Source: Procambarus clarkii
Taxonomy: Eukaryota > Arthropoda > Malacostraca > Decapoda > Cambaridae
Direction: 5' to 3'
DNA: 64,000 nucleotides
NCBI RefSeq assembly: GCF_040958095.1
Contig: NC_091208.1
Location: 13,902,470-13,966,469 of the forward strand
Below the pieces are notes generated by a model, which did no database searches, was not told the origin of the DNA, and saw only the letters and a list, made by a program, of their open reading frames with translations. The translations under genes and the position numbers were made by a program. Numbering within the stretch: the first letter of the stretch is position 1; each line of letters opens with the position of its first letter. Positions 11,022 to 21,755 of the stretch are shown piece by piece.

Positions 11022-12213
11022 ATGGGGACTCCCCTACCCCCTTTTCCCTGGACCGAGACCATTGGTCTTGAATATTCTGGTCATGCATTGTACCCTGCAC
11101 TTGAGATGGTGTTGTTGGCTGTGCTATGAGTTTGTGTGGCTGAGGTGTGCAAACTTCAGTTGTTAACGACCCACCGGGCACTTGTGAAGTTTCGCTCGGC
11201 GGTAGTTTATCGGGACTTCGTGGCTAGCTATGATGGGCGGACATTTACGCTCCCTGGAGACAATGGTACCGTCACTATTTCGGACCGCTGTTGCGCTGTG
11301 ACATATATGGCGCTGCATAGTGTGCCTTTCGAGTTCTCGGAGGCCCTGCTCCGGAGGTATTTTGGCCAGTTTGGAACAGGGGTTTCCCTCCGAATAAACT
11401 CCGCCTCTACAGGCAGGTGGCGCGGGGTTTCATGTGGGACTCAGACTCTCACCATGTGGCTCAAGTCTCCTATTTCCTCTACGGTTACCTTGATGGGGTA
11501 CATTATGCAGCCTTTTATGCAGAGCGGCCACGACAATGTTTTCGTTGTGTCCTAGAGGGCCACCAGGCTGCCACTTGCACTGGGGCCGCAGCTGCACCTG
11601 TTAATTTATTTCGAGAAGAGGATTTTCCCCCATTGGTGGCACAGGACCTGTCGCCTAGTGATGGTGTGGGTGGGGAGGTTCTCCTGCCGCCTGCTGACCT
11701 GATGGTGTTACCTGGTTCCTCAGCTGGTGTGCCGGAGCGTCCAGAAGGTGGTGTGCATGACGGGGTGGTGGTGGTGTGTGGGGCCCCGCCCCCGCGGTTG
11801 GCGTCTTCACTGCCGCAGGATTCCTCGCCTCTCCATGCTTCTTCTCCTCTGCAGGTACATGCCTCTCCGCATGCTCCCTCGCCTGTGCTGGTCCCTTCAG
11901 CTACCTCCTCCTTCGTGTTGTTGAAGCTGAAATACTACAGGGTCGTGCTCGGCCAGCTATGAGGCAGCCTACCTCCGGCTCTTCTCGGGTGCCTCCTGTG
12001 GGGGGTGACAGTTCCAACGGACATTGACCGGTCTCGAAGCGTTCACGCACGGATTGCAGTGTATCGCCACCTCGAGACTGGGCTGAGGAATGTGAGGATA
12101 AGGAGTGTGCTGTTGTTTCCTCTGTAAGCTCTGCCTCCGTGGATCGTGTGGCTGAATCGGCCCCTGCGCTCCTTTCCGTGGGCGGCTGCCCCTAGTGATA
12201 GAGACCTCGTCAT
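11022..12213 (+). pseudogene. G-c RRM/CCHC ORF1, 5' part (interrupted by G-d)
   Basis: The ATG at 11022 starts a frame that contains IGLEY, matching VGLEF of the other G copies, and is stopped by a TGA about 35 codons later. The homologous protein continues at about 11136-11410 with TVTISDR, the RRM-like YMALHSVPFEFSEALLRRYF and VSLRIN. After a shift near 11420 comes the knuckle CFRCVLEGHQAATC (CX2CX4HX4C), then LFREEDFPPL and a Pro/Ser-rich tail. The frame reaches 12213, where the G-d insertion begins. It continues at 14486. Confidence 0.75.
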
Positions 12214-14475
12214 TTTTTTTTTTTTATTTATAAAAGATCCCAAGTACAAAACAGTAAAAGGCACAATAACAATACATGAAGACATTCAGGGGAAACATAC
12301 AGGGAAAACATAACAAGGGAAAACACCATGAACACATGAAAAACAGACCAAACATACGTAAACCCCAAAAGTGAAGGAATCATGAAACAAAACAGGAAAC
12401 CCCGAAACGGACACTGGATACATAACAAACGGAGAACACAAAAATAACACAAGAAATAAATAACAAATAACATAAAATACAGCCACACCCATAGCAATGA
12501 AGAGCAAAAATACAAAAAACTAACAACCACAACCAGCCCAACAACCCAAACACAGGCACATATTGGTACATAAAGCATGAGGCCACGCAAACCCCAAGCA
12601 CAGAGGCAAAAACACAGTAAGAAACGTGAAAAAACACAGTAACAAAACAGCACCTAACAGGCACACGCAGGAGCCAGGAATAAACACCTACGCGCACACA
12701 AACGCAGGCACAAACACAGCCAGTCACACACACCCAGGCAGAAAGACAGAAGCACAGAAACACCACCAACCCTAAGGACTACACATATTTATCCGGGTAC
12801 TCCTGCACCAGAAAGCGCAGGCAATAAGTCTCCCAAACTGCCATTTGAACATCAGATACCGGACGCCCAGGAGATGCACACGGCCGAATCATGAAATCCG
12901 GCCCCCCACTAAAAAATTTCTTCACCCGCGGAACCCAAATGGTAGCAGGGTCACACGGGATAGGACGCACCCGGACATCATAACTGACCAACAAAGAATT
13001 AGACTCATCTAACACTTCCTCGGCGGGCGAGAAGAGTGGGAGGGGCACCTCCCGAGGGGGCCGAGCATCGGAAAGCGCACCAGAAAACGCACGAGGCGGC
13101 TCACAGGGGGGATCCGCAGATGCACCGGGGCCCCCTCTCCCAGGAACAGGAGCAGAGCCCCCCCGATGCCAATCCTTCTTCAATATCACGACGAGGTCTC
13201 GGGCACCAGGGGCAGCCTCCCATGGAGGGGAGCCAACAGTGGAAGGCGAAGGGCTTGACACAGGAGGCAACTCAGAGCCCGCCACTGCAACCTCAACCAT
13301 GTCTGCACACTCATCTGCCCACGCACGACGAGGCGACACAACCCGGTCCGTCCGGGAATGCTTTGGAACAGGTCTGAGGTCATCAGAACTATCGACCCCA
13401 CAGGAGGCACCCGAGAAGAGCCAGCGGCAGCCCGCCCCACATCCGGGAGCGCACTACTGCGCAGAAGGGCATCCTCATCAACATGGGGGATAAGGCCTCT
13501 ATCCACTGCAGAGACCGGAGTCGGAGAGACAACAGGTGCAACTGATGACAAGGAAGGGGCCCGCATAGGGGAGGGATCCCTCGATGATAGCAGGATAGGC
13601 AGAGGAGCAGGAGCGATCACAGGTGAAGAATCCTTCGGAGGCGAAGGGGTAGGCTGCGAGGGCGGTGCCGCACACACCACCACCCCCTCACGTACAGAGC
13701 GAGGATCCACCAGCCAAGCACTACGTGAGCGCAAGGAAGGAAAATCAGCCGCATGAAATACAGAAGGCTCCATCGTGCGAGGCATGCTGCACCTGGCCGC
13801 AACGTGGCCCTCTTTACCACACCTGAAACAGGTGCGCGACTGGCCCTGATAGAATATTCTCATGGATAGCCTGCAGATGGAAACCCGGGAAGAAATGTCG
13901 ACGGTGAGTCGCATGCCAAGCGTTAGCACTCCAAGACAGAGCCAATGCAGCCTCCCAAAACGTAAAAAGTTGAATCGATGCGTCCAAACCAAACCTGGCA
14001 AACTCGGAACGCAGTTCCTGCTCTGGGAAATCCACCGGCACACCGTGCACACTCACAAAAGTCAGCGGGCCCCATGGATCCGTCACCTGCACAGTCACAG
14101 CAGAATCTGGCAGCGTAAACGACTCATCATTTTAACGGCGCACAAAATCCAGGTAGCCGGCTGACGTGGCAAATTTCACCGCCATACGCATAGACGCAAG
14201 TTTCTCCAGGCCTAGAAGATCGGCGACCTTCACATTCAAAACGTCCTCTAACGCGACTGCTACGAGAGGCCAGTCCACAGGAGCTGAGAAAGCAAGCCCC
14301 ACAGTATCTACATGGCGAAGCAGCCTACTCTCAGCCGCCGCCATGCCGCCAGCTGACACGCCGGTCAGTGGGCGGACCACGCTACCAACACCAAACCACC
14401 CCCACGCAGCGCCAAACATCCACTGGGAACGCGAGTGGCGACGACTGACCCCTCCAGTGGCGAGGCCTGGAATCA
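12214..14475 (-). mobile_element. G-d: ORF1-only non-LTR element nested in G-c
   Basis: A minus-strand element with an A tail (T run 12214-12226), inserted into G-c. Its 10-bp target-site duplication ACCTCGTCAT lies at 12204-12213 and 14476-14485. The G-c ORF resumes directly after the right copy with the conserved KKDV-type segment, confirming a clean insertion. Length is 2.26 kb, with no RT or endonuclease. The 3' UTR (12214-12778) is about 0.57 kb and not obviously similar to the 3' UTRs of the other copies. Confidence 0.85.
12779..14344 (-). pseudogene. G-d ORF1: RRM-like fold, CCHC knuckle, conserved C-terminus; frameshifted
   Basis: A probable start is the ATG at 14344 (MAAAESRLL...), which puts VGLAF about 15 residues in, as in the other copies. 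A TAA at 14132 breaks the first part. The next frame (about 14098-13990) has FVSVHGVPVDFPEQELRSEF. A further frame carries the knuckle CFRCGKEGHVAARC (near 13810) and FHAADFPSL, then a Pro/Ser-rich linker. After another shift the last frame has DLVVILKKDWHRGG and ends WETYCLRFLVQEYPDKY at 12779. The gene is broken but all family landmarks are in order. Confidence 0.75.
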
Positions 14476-14485
14476 ACCTCGTCAT

Positions 14486-14928
14486 AGTGTTGATGAAGGA
14501 TGTGTGCCGGGAGGCCTCTGCTCCTGTGCCTGGTGGAGGGGTCCTGGCGCGCCTGCGGCTTCCCCCCTGTGCGTCTCTCGGTGTGGAACCTTTTGCATGT
14601 ACCGGTGTGCTACCCAGTGCGTGCCCCGGTGCACCTCCTGGTGGAAGGCTCCCTCGTGCGGGCCCCCGCAATGTGATCTCGGCGTCAGGAAAGTGATCAG
14701 TAGCACTCAGTCCTTGAAAATCGTTGTGGATGAGCGGGTGCGTCCTCTCCCATGGTGCTCAACTACTGTCTTGGTGCCACAGGCACGGGCTTTTGTTAAT
14801 GACGTACCGGAGTACATGCCTGACATTTATGAATATACTGATGATCCAGTGTCCGATCACGAATTGCTGGCTTGGGATGTTTACTGCTTGTACTTTCCTG
14901 TGCAGGTCTTCCGGATAAATATGCGTAG
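14486..14928 (+). pseudogene. G-c ORF1, 3' part after the G-d insertion
   Basis: Sequence resumes with VLMKDVCREASAPVP, the G-family KKD block, in frame with the part before G-d. It continues through VRPLPWCSTTVLVPQARAF to WDVYCLYFPVQV. A one-base shift then hides the conserved PDKYA end, whose TAG is at 14926-14928; the shifted frame stops at 14941. Splitting by G-d and this shift make the ORF non-functional. Confidence 0.7.
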
Positions 14929-15946
14929 CACTTATGTTTGATTTCTGTCCTCCCTGTATTTCTGTATTTTTGTATTTGTTGTTTGCTGTATGTAGGTTTG
15001 AACTGCTTGTTTGGTTCGGTCCATTTCTTTGTTGGGTGTGTGGTGGTGGGTGTGTGTCATTGTGTGTATGTGTTGTTTGGATGTTTGTTCCCGGTTCCTG
15101 CGTGTTCCGGTGTTTTTTGTTTGTGGGCTTAGGTGCGTGTGTGTGTGTGGCCAGTGTTTCAGGTTCCTGCACGTTCTGGTGTTATGATGTGTGTCTGCGA
15201 GTGGCTCTGTGCTTTTCTTATTTATTGTGTCATGTATTTTCCACCTGTCTTATTTGTCGTACGCTTCCTGTCCCGTGTCTGTTTATTCCGACTCCCGGTA
15301 CCTGTGTGTTCCGGTTTTGTGTTTATATGCTTCGTTTTGTTTCCTTATCCTACTGATTTTGGATATTCTGTTTGTTGTCCTGTATTTATGTTTTTGTTGT
15401 TCCTGTCATTTTCTTTGTTCATTGTCCCATGTTTGTTGTTAAAAGACTGTGTACTGTTTTCCTGTTTTTCTGTTTTTTGTTTTTATGTTTTTATTTTTTC
15501 CATGTGTTTTCCTTTATGTTTATTTTTGTGTATAATTGTTGTATAGTTTGCATTTTCTTGTTTCCTTGTACAGCGTTTTGTGCCTTTGTTTTTATCTCGC
15601 TTTGTGTTATTATTCAGTACCTGTATGAGATTCCAGGCTTTGTGTTTCATGTTACTTGACTTTCCTTTTTTCTGTTCTTTATATTATGTTGTTATAGTTG
15701 TTTGTCTTTGTCTTTTTTACTTTTACGTTTTGCTTTTATGTATGTGGTGTTTCTTTAATAAATAAAAAAAACTATTCACACGATCCTATTTTGCTATTAA
15801 CTTAATATTTCCACTTCTCTACTAGCACCATCTATCTTCTTCAATTGTGTACGTACATACGAACAAATATAAACATTAGAAACAAAACTAAATGATATAA
15901 TCTATCATAAGAAATTAAATCATTATTTCCCCATCACGCAACCCTC

Positions 15947-15975
15947 CCTCCTCCTCCTCCTCCTCCTCCTCCAGC
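15947..15975. repeat. (CTC)n microsatellite
   Basis: A CTC/CCT trinucleotide run of about 9 units lies at the point where R copy X carries a shorter GGAGGAAGAGGA-type tract in the opposite orientation, so it grew from an existing R purine tract. Confidence 0.8.
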
Positions 15976-16019
15976 TGAACAATGGTGTGTCCTCCAAGTG
16001 AGCGTCTTGGTAAAAGTTG

Positions 16020-16795
16020 AACTTAATAAAAGGTGAGATGGGGAAATTACAATTACTGCATAATGGAGAGTAAACACAAAACCTGAAGTTTAAAATAGTT
16101 GAGTTGGAAGGTATAGTTGAATGATATAGTAGAATTGGTAAGACAGAAGAGGCACACATGGGAGTGGGGTAGATGCAAACTCTGTTTGATGGGAGCAATG
16201 AAACAGAACAACTGTTTGATGTGTTGAACTGTATAAAGTTAGCTTAAATCATTTTAATAGGCTAATGCCCCCCCCCCTCATTGCCTCTCCTACAAGGACT
16301 ATTTTCAACTTTCACTGAAAATAAAACAGCAGAGAACCACATCTTATCAGTGTTGATATATTGAACGAAGTATGAAGAAAGGGAGGAAAATATTATCTTG
16401 AGAAATGAATGGGCTATTAGGTAAGTGCGCATCGTGAATGTCTCATATAAGGTGTTAGGTAGGTACTGGTAGGTGAGTACCCTCACTCATCCACACTCTC
16501 ATCCTTCTGCTCACCCACATTACTGGTTAACCAGTCGTGCGCCGCCCTCCCTACCAGCTGGGCACACGCTCTCCCACTCCCGCTAATCTGACCATCCTCT
16601 CCAGGGGGTCTTGACACTCTCCCGAAAAATGGGTGAATTTTAATTACTGCAAATTATAGAGTATACACAATCATGTAGGTTAAATAGCTGAGTTGGAATG
16701 TATAGATCGATTAATTTAGTATAATTGATAAGACATAATATGTTTAAGATGGTAAACTTTAGATGCAAAAGAGTTTTGATGGATTAGAAAACTTA
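16020..16795. repeat. Pair of diverged ~180-bp direct repeats
   Basis: Sequence at about 16025-16200 (GGGGAAATTACAATTACTGC...) recurs at about 16625-16790 (GGTGAATTTTAATTACTGC...). Shared landmarks are GAGTTGGAA..GTATAG, ATTG(A/G)TAAGACA and TTTGATGG. The copies are clearly diverged. No coding potential is seen in 15986-17040. Confidence 0.6.
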
Positions 16796-17039
16796 GTTAT
16801 TTTGCAGTAATACAGCCCAGTAAATATTGATAATAATAAGACTCTATTATGGTATTATTACTCCACCATTCAATTCCAATTTGGATGGAATGTATAGTTA
16901 GGCCTGAGGACAGGGCCGAAGGTCAAGTGGGCTCATTAACTGTCGAGGGTAGCGCGTTGCAGGTGTCTGGGACGTGGGGGCGGTGGCAAGTGTTGACAGG
17001 ATGTGTGTTTCAGGTATTGCTAACAGGCGGTTGTAGTAG

Positions 17040-17155
17040 GCAGGGGGTGGTAAGTGGTGCTGTAGGTGGTGTTGGTAAGTGTGCTGTAGGTGGTGTTGGT
17101 AAGTGGTGCTGTAGGTGGTGTTGGTAAGTGGTGCTGTAGGTGGTGCTTGTAGGCT
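17040..17155. repeat. ~25-bp tandem repeat
   Basis: A GGTAAGTGGTGCTGTAGGTG-type unit of about 25 bp is repeated four to five times with small indels. Confidence 0.8.
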
Positions 17156-17284
17156 GTGGAGGATCATGGTGATGAGGAATTGTGATTGAGGATCAAGATG
17201 ATTTAGACACTGTGGTGAGCGGTAGAATGTGTAGCCCAGTGCAAGTAGCCCAGTATAATGCATCTGAGTGGTACTCATCAACTC

Positions 17285-17855
17285 CAGAGACTGAACCTCT
17301 GTGGATATTTATCCCTTATTATGGAACTTGAGGATCTGTGACTAGAGGTAAAAATCATCCTCTAAGGTTATCCTAATCATATAACTACGAATCCTTACAC
17401 TAGAATGAATAGGAGTTTACTATGTACAAAATACGACTGATTAAAACTAGTAAGACAGATTGTAGGAGCTAAAGTCTCTAAAAAAATATAGATGACCCTT
17501 AAACAATCTCTCCTCGGGTCGATATGACCGCGGCCGGAATATCAAACTGGGTCATCGAAGTTTACTACGTTCAAAATACGACTGTTTAAACTACTAAGAC
17601 ATCTCAGGATGGGTATGGGGTGCATAATAAAGAAGACATTAAACCATCCTCACCTGAGAACAGCGCGGGTGGTGACGTATGGTGGCATACTCGTACACCC
17701 ACCCCAAGTGCATCAATTACGCACATCTGGCACGGCCACGCGTCATCCATCTGTCTTCTCATTCTCAGAGTGGAAGGGACCCTCGTCGTCGTCATTCTCG
17801 AGGAAAACGGTCACCCACACATGGATCGTGCACACACTTCACGATTTGCAGACGA
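17285..17855. repeat. Fragment of the large inverted-repeat family, split by G-e
   Basis: Landmarks matching the right arm of the 9-kb inverted repeat in order are: TTTACTACGTTCAAAATACGACT, ATGGGTATGGGG.GCATAATA, a CGTCATCCATCTGTC block and an AGTGG.AGGGACCCTC block. The match resumes after G-e at about 19763-19830 (ACGCTCATCCATCT, then GAGGGGACC). The family therefore has at least one further, older copy in this window. Confidence 0.55.
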
Positions 17856-19755
17856 TTTTTTTTTTTGGTATTTATTTTCACATGCATGGCATGCTAAGCA
17901 ATACAAGAAATGAAACACAAGGGAAAAACAGCAAAGTACAAAAGCACACATGGTAAGGGCACACAATAAGACAGAAACACGTAAAGCATTACATAAAACA
18001 GAACATTAGACTCCGTATTTGTGCGGAAACTGATTTCTCGGAAATCGCATACCGTATACCTCCCAGCGCAGCCAGTCAGCAGGCCGCACCTCACTACTAG
18101 AATACACAGAAGGGTGTTCCATAAAATCCGGACCCTCTGACACGAAGGCATGCACACGGGGCACCCAAATAGTAGAAGGGTCTATTGGAAGCGGTACCAG
18201 ACGCTCCCACATGATGGGCGGCCGGAGATTAATAAAATAATTAGTCAGATTCTCAACAGGCAGAATCCCAACACCAGGCACAGCCCCCTTTGAACGTGCA
18301 ACCATGTCCCGGGAACGAGGCGGCAGCACAGGGGCCCCCGCCGGAAAACCAACAGAACCAGGCACCGGCACAGACCCCCTACGGCGTACATCCTTCTTCA
18401 AGACCACCACAAGGCCTTGACTCGCACCAGCATCCTTACCATCCACCTCAGGAGGTATCACCCCCTACTGCGGAGAAACCCCTGCAGCAAAAAAAAAACA
18501 GATGTTAAATCGGAAACACTACCATCGGCAGTAGCAGTAATCACGTGAACTCAGCCACCACCATCACTGTAGACACGAACTCCCCAGACACCACCCCACC
18601 AACATCAGGGGACTCGCAATCATCAAAAACAGCCACGTCGGCCCAGGCAGAAGGAGGACGCTGCGAAAGCTTGGGATCCGGCTGCACGTCATCAGAGCTG
18701 GAGGCGGAACCATAAGCACGGATACCACAAGGCGGGTGCACCGGTGCACGACGTAAGACATCAGCAGCCTCAACGACATGGGGGACCAGCCACAACACAG
18801 CAGGAGGCCCCGAACCGACAAGGCGCAGAAGGTTGAGATGTCGAAGAGGAGTAGATGTAGAGAGAGCACCTGGAACATCCACAGAAGCATCAGGAACACC
18901 AAATAGAACAGGACGTCACAACCATCAGAGGAAAAGCGACAATACCATCAGGCGCACCGGGCGATACAGGATACGGCCCAGCAACCACAGGGACGGCCAC
19001 ACCCTCACCCACCAAGTTCGCCTCCACAGTGAGCGGCAGGAAATCTTCTTCACGAAAGAGATTCACCGGAGGCGACGACATCCGCGAAGCAGCCAGATGG
19101 CCCAACAAACCACAGGGAAAACAGGTTCTTGGTTGATGTACATAGTACACACGGATGTAATACACCAGGAGCCACACAGAGGACGGTATGTCCAACCTCA
19201 GCCGCATCTCCGGAGTGTGAATATTCGTCCGAACACCCTTAAATTTCCCCGAGGAAAGCATTTTCAATCTTACACTCACGACAGTGCCATACTGCCCAAA
19301 GTACCGCCGCAGCAGCTCCTCCGGAAACTCCATGGGCACACCGTGAACGCTTACAAAGGTGACAGCACCACTCCAGTCAGAAATAGTCACCGTACCAGAA
19401 GCGTCAAGCAAGGGCTAGGTCCGTCCCTCATAGCTACGTAAAAATGCCCGGTAGTCGTCCTCTTCTGCAAACTTCACAATAGTCCGATGCAAAGACACCA
19501 ATGTCACACCATAGATCACTGCCATGGAGCAAATCACACAAAACTAGTTCCACTGCAGGATAATCAGCCCGCCCAGTAAATTCTAGACCCACCGAAAGAG
19601 TCCGCTCAACTGGCGGGGAGGGGGGGGGGGGGAGACTGAGAGGCTCCCCATCACAAAAGCCAAGTCAGCAACGAGTATCCAACCACCACCGACGCCAGTC
19701 AACTACTGCAGCACAGGCGGGCACACCTCCTCACCAACTGGCGCCCAGGTCAGAA
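17856..19755 (-). mobile_element. G-e: ORF1-only non-LTR element
   Basis: A minus-strand G copy with an A tail (T run 17856-17866), an unusually short 3' UTR (about 140 bp) and a 5' edge near 19740-19765. Both flanks resemble successive parts of the inverted-repeat family, so it inserted there. I could not find a clean target-site duplication. No RT or endonuclease is present. Confidence 0.75.
18006..19651 (-). pseudogene. G-e ORF1: RRM-like fold, degenerate CCHC knuckle, conserved C-terminus
   Basis: The ATG at 19651 is followed by Pro codons encoded by a long C run (19620-19634), then VGLEF. Frame is broken several times. The segment 19411-18890 has TVTISDWSGAVTFVSVHG, PMEFPEELLRRYFGQYG, VVSVRLKML and YYIRVYY, then a decayed knuckle: CFPCGLLGHLAAS has lost the last Cys. 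LFREEDF follows. The C-terminal frame 18461-18006 has LVVVLKKDVRRRG and ends WEVYGMRFPRNQFPHKY before the stop. RNA binding through the knuckle would be impaired. Confidence 0.75.
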
Positions 19756-19855
19756 CTGCACTTTGCTAGCAATTAAACACGCTCATCCATCTCTACTGAT
19801 TGAGGGGACCCTCTACGTTGTCAATTTTCCGACCTTGGGAAATGGTCCATGAAAT

Positions 19856-20120
19856 CTGCCGTGGCGCAGTGGTAAGGCACTCGCCCGCACTTTGCAAGCA
19901 CTTTGGCCTGGGTTTGTATCCTGACCAGGGAGGATTGACCGGGTGCCATTCCTTAACTGTAGCCTATGTTCACCCAGCAATGAATGGGTACCTGGTTGTT
20001 AAACGATTTAGCGGGTCATATGCAGAGGGAAAATTAGGATGAAGGGCCTGCCTGAAAAGTTATGCATGCTAGTGGCTTTACAAGAATCTGAGAACTTTTG
20101 TATATATAAATAAAAAAACT
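19856..20120 (+). mobile_element. tRNA-derived SINE (type 1)
   Basis: The head CCGTGGCGCAGTGGTAAGGC looks like a pol III A box, and GGGTTTGTATCC about 50 bp downstream like a diverged B box. A body with TTCACCCAGCAATGAATGG follows and an A-rich end near 20115. It is not a functional tRNA gene because the acceptor and anticodon stems do not close. The body shares TTCACCCAGCA and GGTACCTGGTTGTTAA with parts of R. Confidence 0.65.
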
Positions 20121-20835
20121 AAGAAATATAAAAATTGCTGTTCCCATTGATAATAGGAATTTAGGATTTGGTAAGTCCCTCATCAAACTGCAAACGCCGA
20201 ACAGAAAACGGAAGAATTGTAGGTGGGACAAACGCTTTGCTCTAACACTCTAGTTAATTCGTTTTTAACAGTAAATGAAGTGAAATTCTTAGGTTTGTGT
20301 TCCATTTGAAGGACGCATAACATAGAAGAGTGTTATTAATGGACTACTTGTGCAAACTCTGTGGGATGGTAACTTAATTTTCCTTCCTACTTACTAGCTA
20401 AATATATGAATAGGCACTCGAAGAACTCAGAGCATTCCATATCATTACTGTAATGAATTCATGTCCTGATTTTCTTTATAGTATTTAATATTTTTGTTGT
20501 ATCAAGTTTTTAATAATAAACTTCAAAACAAATAAAATAATTTTTTAAAGTACAGTTTAACTCGAGGGCAGCACAAGCAAAGATCGCTGTGAGTGCGGCG
20601 GTATCCAGTCGTGTCATGTGCGGGTTGCATGATTATATATCTTGGCATATTATCCTAGAAGAAAAAACTTATTATTAAAGCTGTATTCCCATGGCGAGAC
20701 TCTCCATTTAACTCTAGAGGCGCTGACTTTTGCGATTAACGAAATTTTACTAACTCTGGTGCGTAATTTATTTTTAAGAATGGAACTGCGCTCGTGCTAT
20801 ACCTTTTGTAATTGCCTTGTGTTCGTCAAGTTGGT
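20121..20835. other. Unassigned AT-rich sequence
   Basis: No domain-bearing ORF, tandem repeat or element end is seen between the SINE and the R copy X boundary. Confidence 0.5.
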
Positions 20836-21755
20836 AAATGACACAACAGCTATTCTACTCCCATTTGTTTCATTAGCTAATGTTCAAACCTCTCGCAAGG
20901 TCTTTAATTCACAAATATGCACATATTTGGTGTGGTTTGATCTTTTAAGCATTATACCCATTGAAAATGTACAATTCAAGACTTCTTGTGCAGAAACTTC
21001 GATGTGTTACTGATGGGAGCCGTCCCAAATTCGTTTTCTCAATATTAGCAAGGAATTGGTAGCCTGTAACAAGTCTTATATGGAGGTTTTCCTTTGCTAA
21101 CGATTAACCTTCGTCCCCAGGATGCTAGTCAATTGCGCTACATGGTCACCTGCCTCAACATTCAATAATTGCGTCTGTGAAATACAATGACAAGAAGGAC
21201 AGACGACTCTGGGGAGGTCTGTACTCTAATGGAAGAAAGTACTTGCAGCAGTGTCGAGCGAGCATTAGTTTGCCTGACTGTCTTTCCAGCTTCTGGCCAG
21301 GTAAAGCAATAACTTTTTAATTCAAAAGGTTTCCTCGTCCTATGTCGTTTAAAAGCTCATTACGAAATTCGCCTTGACAATCTTAATTTGTTTCTTGTTG
21401 TCGATTGCACTTGATTGCCTTGCATCTTTGTTCACTGTCTTCTTATAAATATCTTGTATTTTAACATGTTATGTGTGAAATATCTTAAACTTTGTTATCA
21501 GTGTGTTTAAATATCCAAATATCTTGTATTTTGTTATCTGTGTGAAAGAGGAGAGTGATAATAGCTAAAGCTCTTTCATGTCTTTGAGATGCATTTAGCG
21601 CTCTCGATAAACTTGTGCCACATAGCCTTTCTCTTCATGTTATACTGTTTAAAAGTCAAAACATGAGAAAAAGGCTGATGCATCTAACGCAAAGTTTACA
21701 TGATTATACGTTCATGCGGCGCCAATATTCTGATCGTTGTATCAAGAGCAGGTAA

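Larger units (their letters stand above)
9740..15770 (+). mobile_element. G-c: ORF1-bearing non-LTR element, split by G-d
   Basis: This plus-strand element is flanked by AACTATTCACA at 9729-9739 and again right after its A tail at 15770-15780. The flanks join to give continuous R sequence, as seen in copies X and Y. It is interrupted at 12213/14486 by G-d in the opposite orientation; without G-d it is about 3.76 kb. It differs from the other G copies in having about 1.2 kb of extra 5' sequence with an additional ORF (9923-10670). The RRM/CCHC ORF runs 11022-12213 and resumes at 14486. A T-rich 3' UTR of about 0.8 kb ends in AATAAATAAAAAAA. Confidence 0.8.
6850..15985 (-). repeat. R repeat copy Z (inverted), interrupted by two G elements
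   Basis: Three pieces match R copies X and Y in reverse complement: 6850-7136, 9465-9739 and 15771-15985. They are contiguous in X (about 25740-26720, apart from a SINE there). Between them lie G-a (7137-9464) and G-c (9740-15770). Removing both restores collinearity with X, which proves each is a single insertion. The outer edge near 15985 falls at the CTGAACAATGGTGT match to X at about 25745. The R sequence itself has no recognised coding capacity. Confidence 0.85.

Noticed and set aside
16898..17281. Open frame across the 25-bp tandem repeat
   Set aside because: Repeat translation without any recognisable domain.
20642..21013. 123-residue open frame
   Set aside because: It spans the R boundary, shows no domain, and the copy Y counterpart is open in only part of it.
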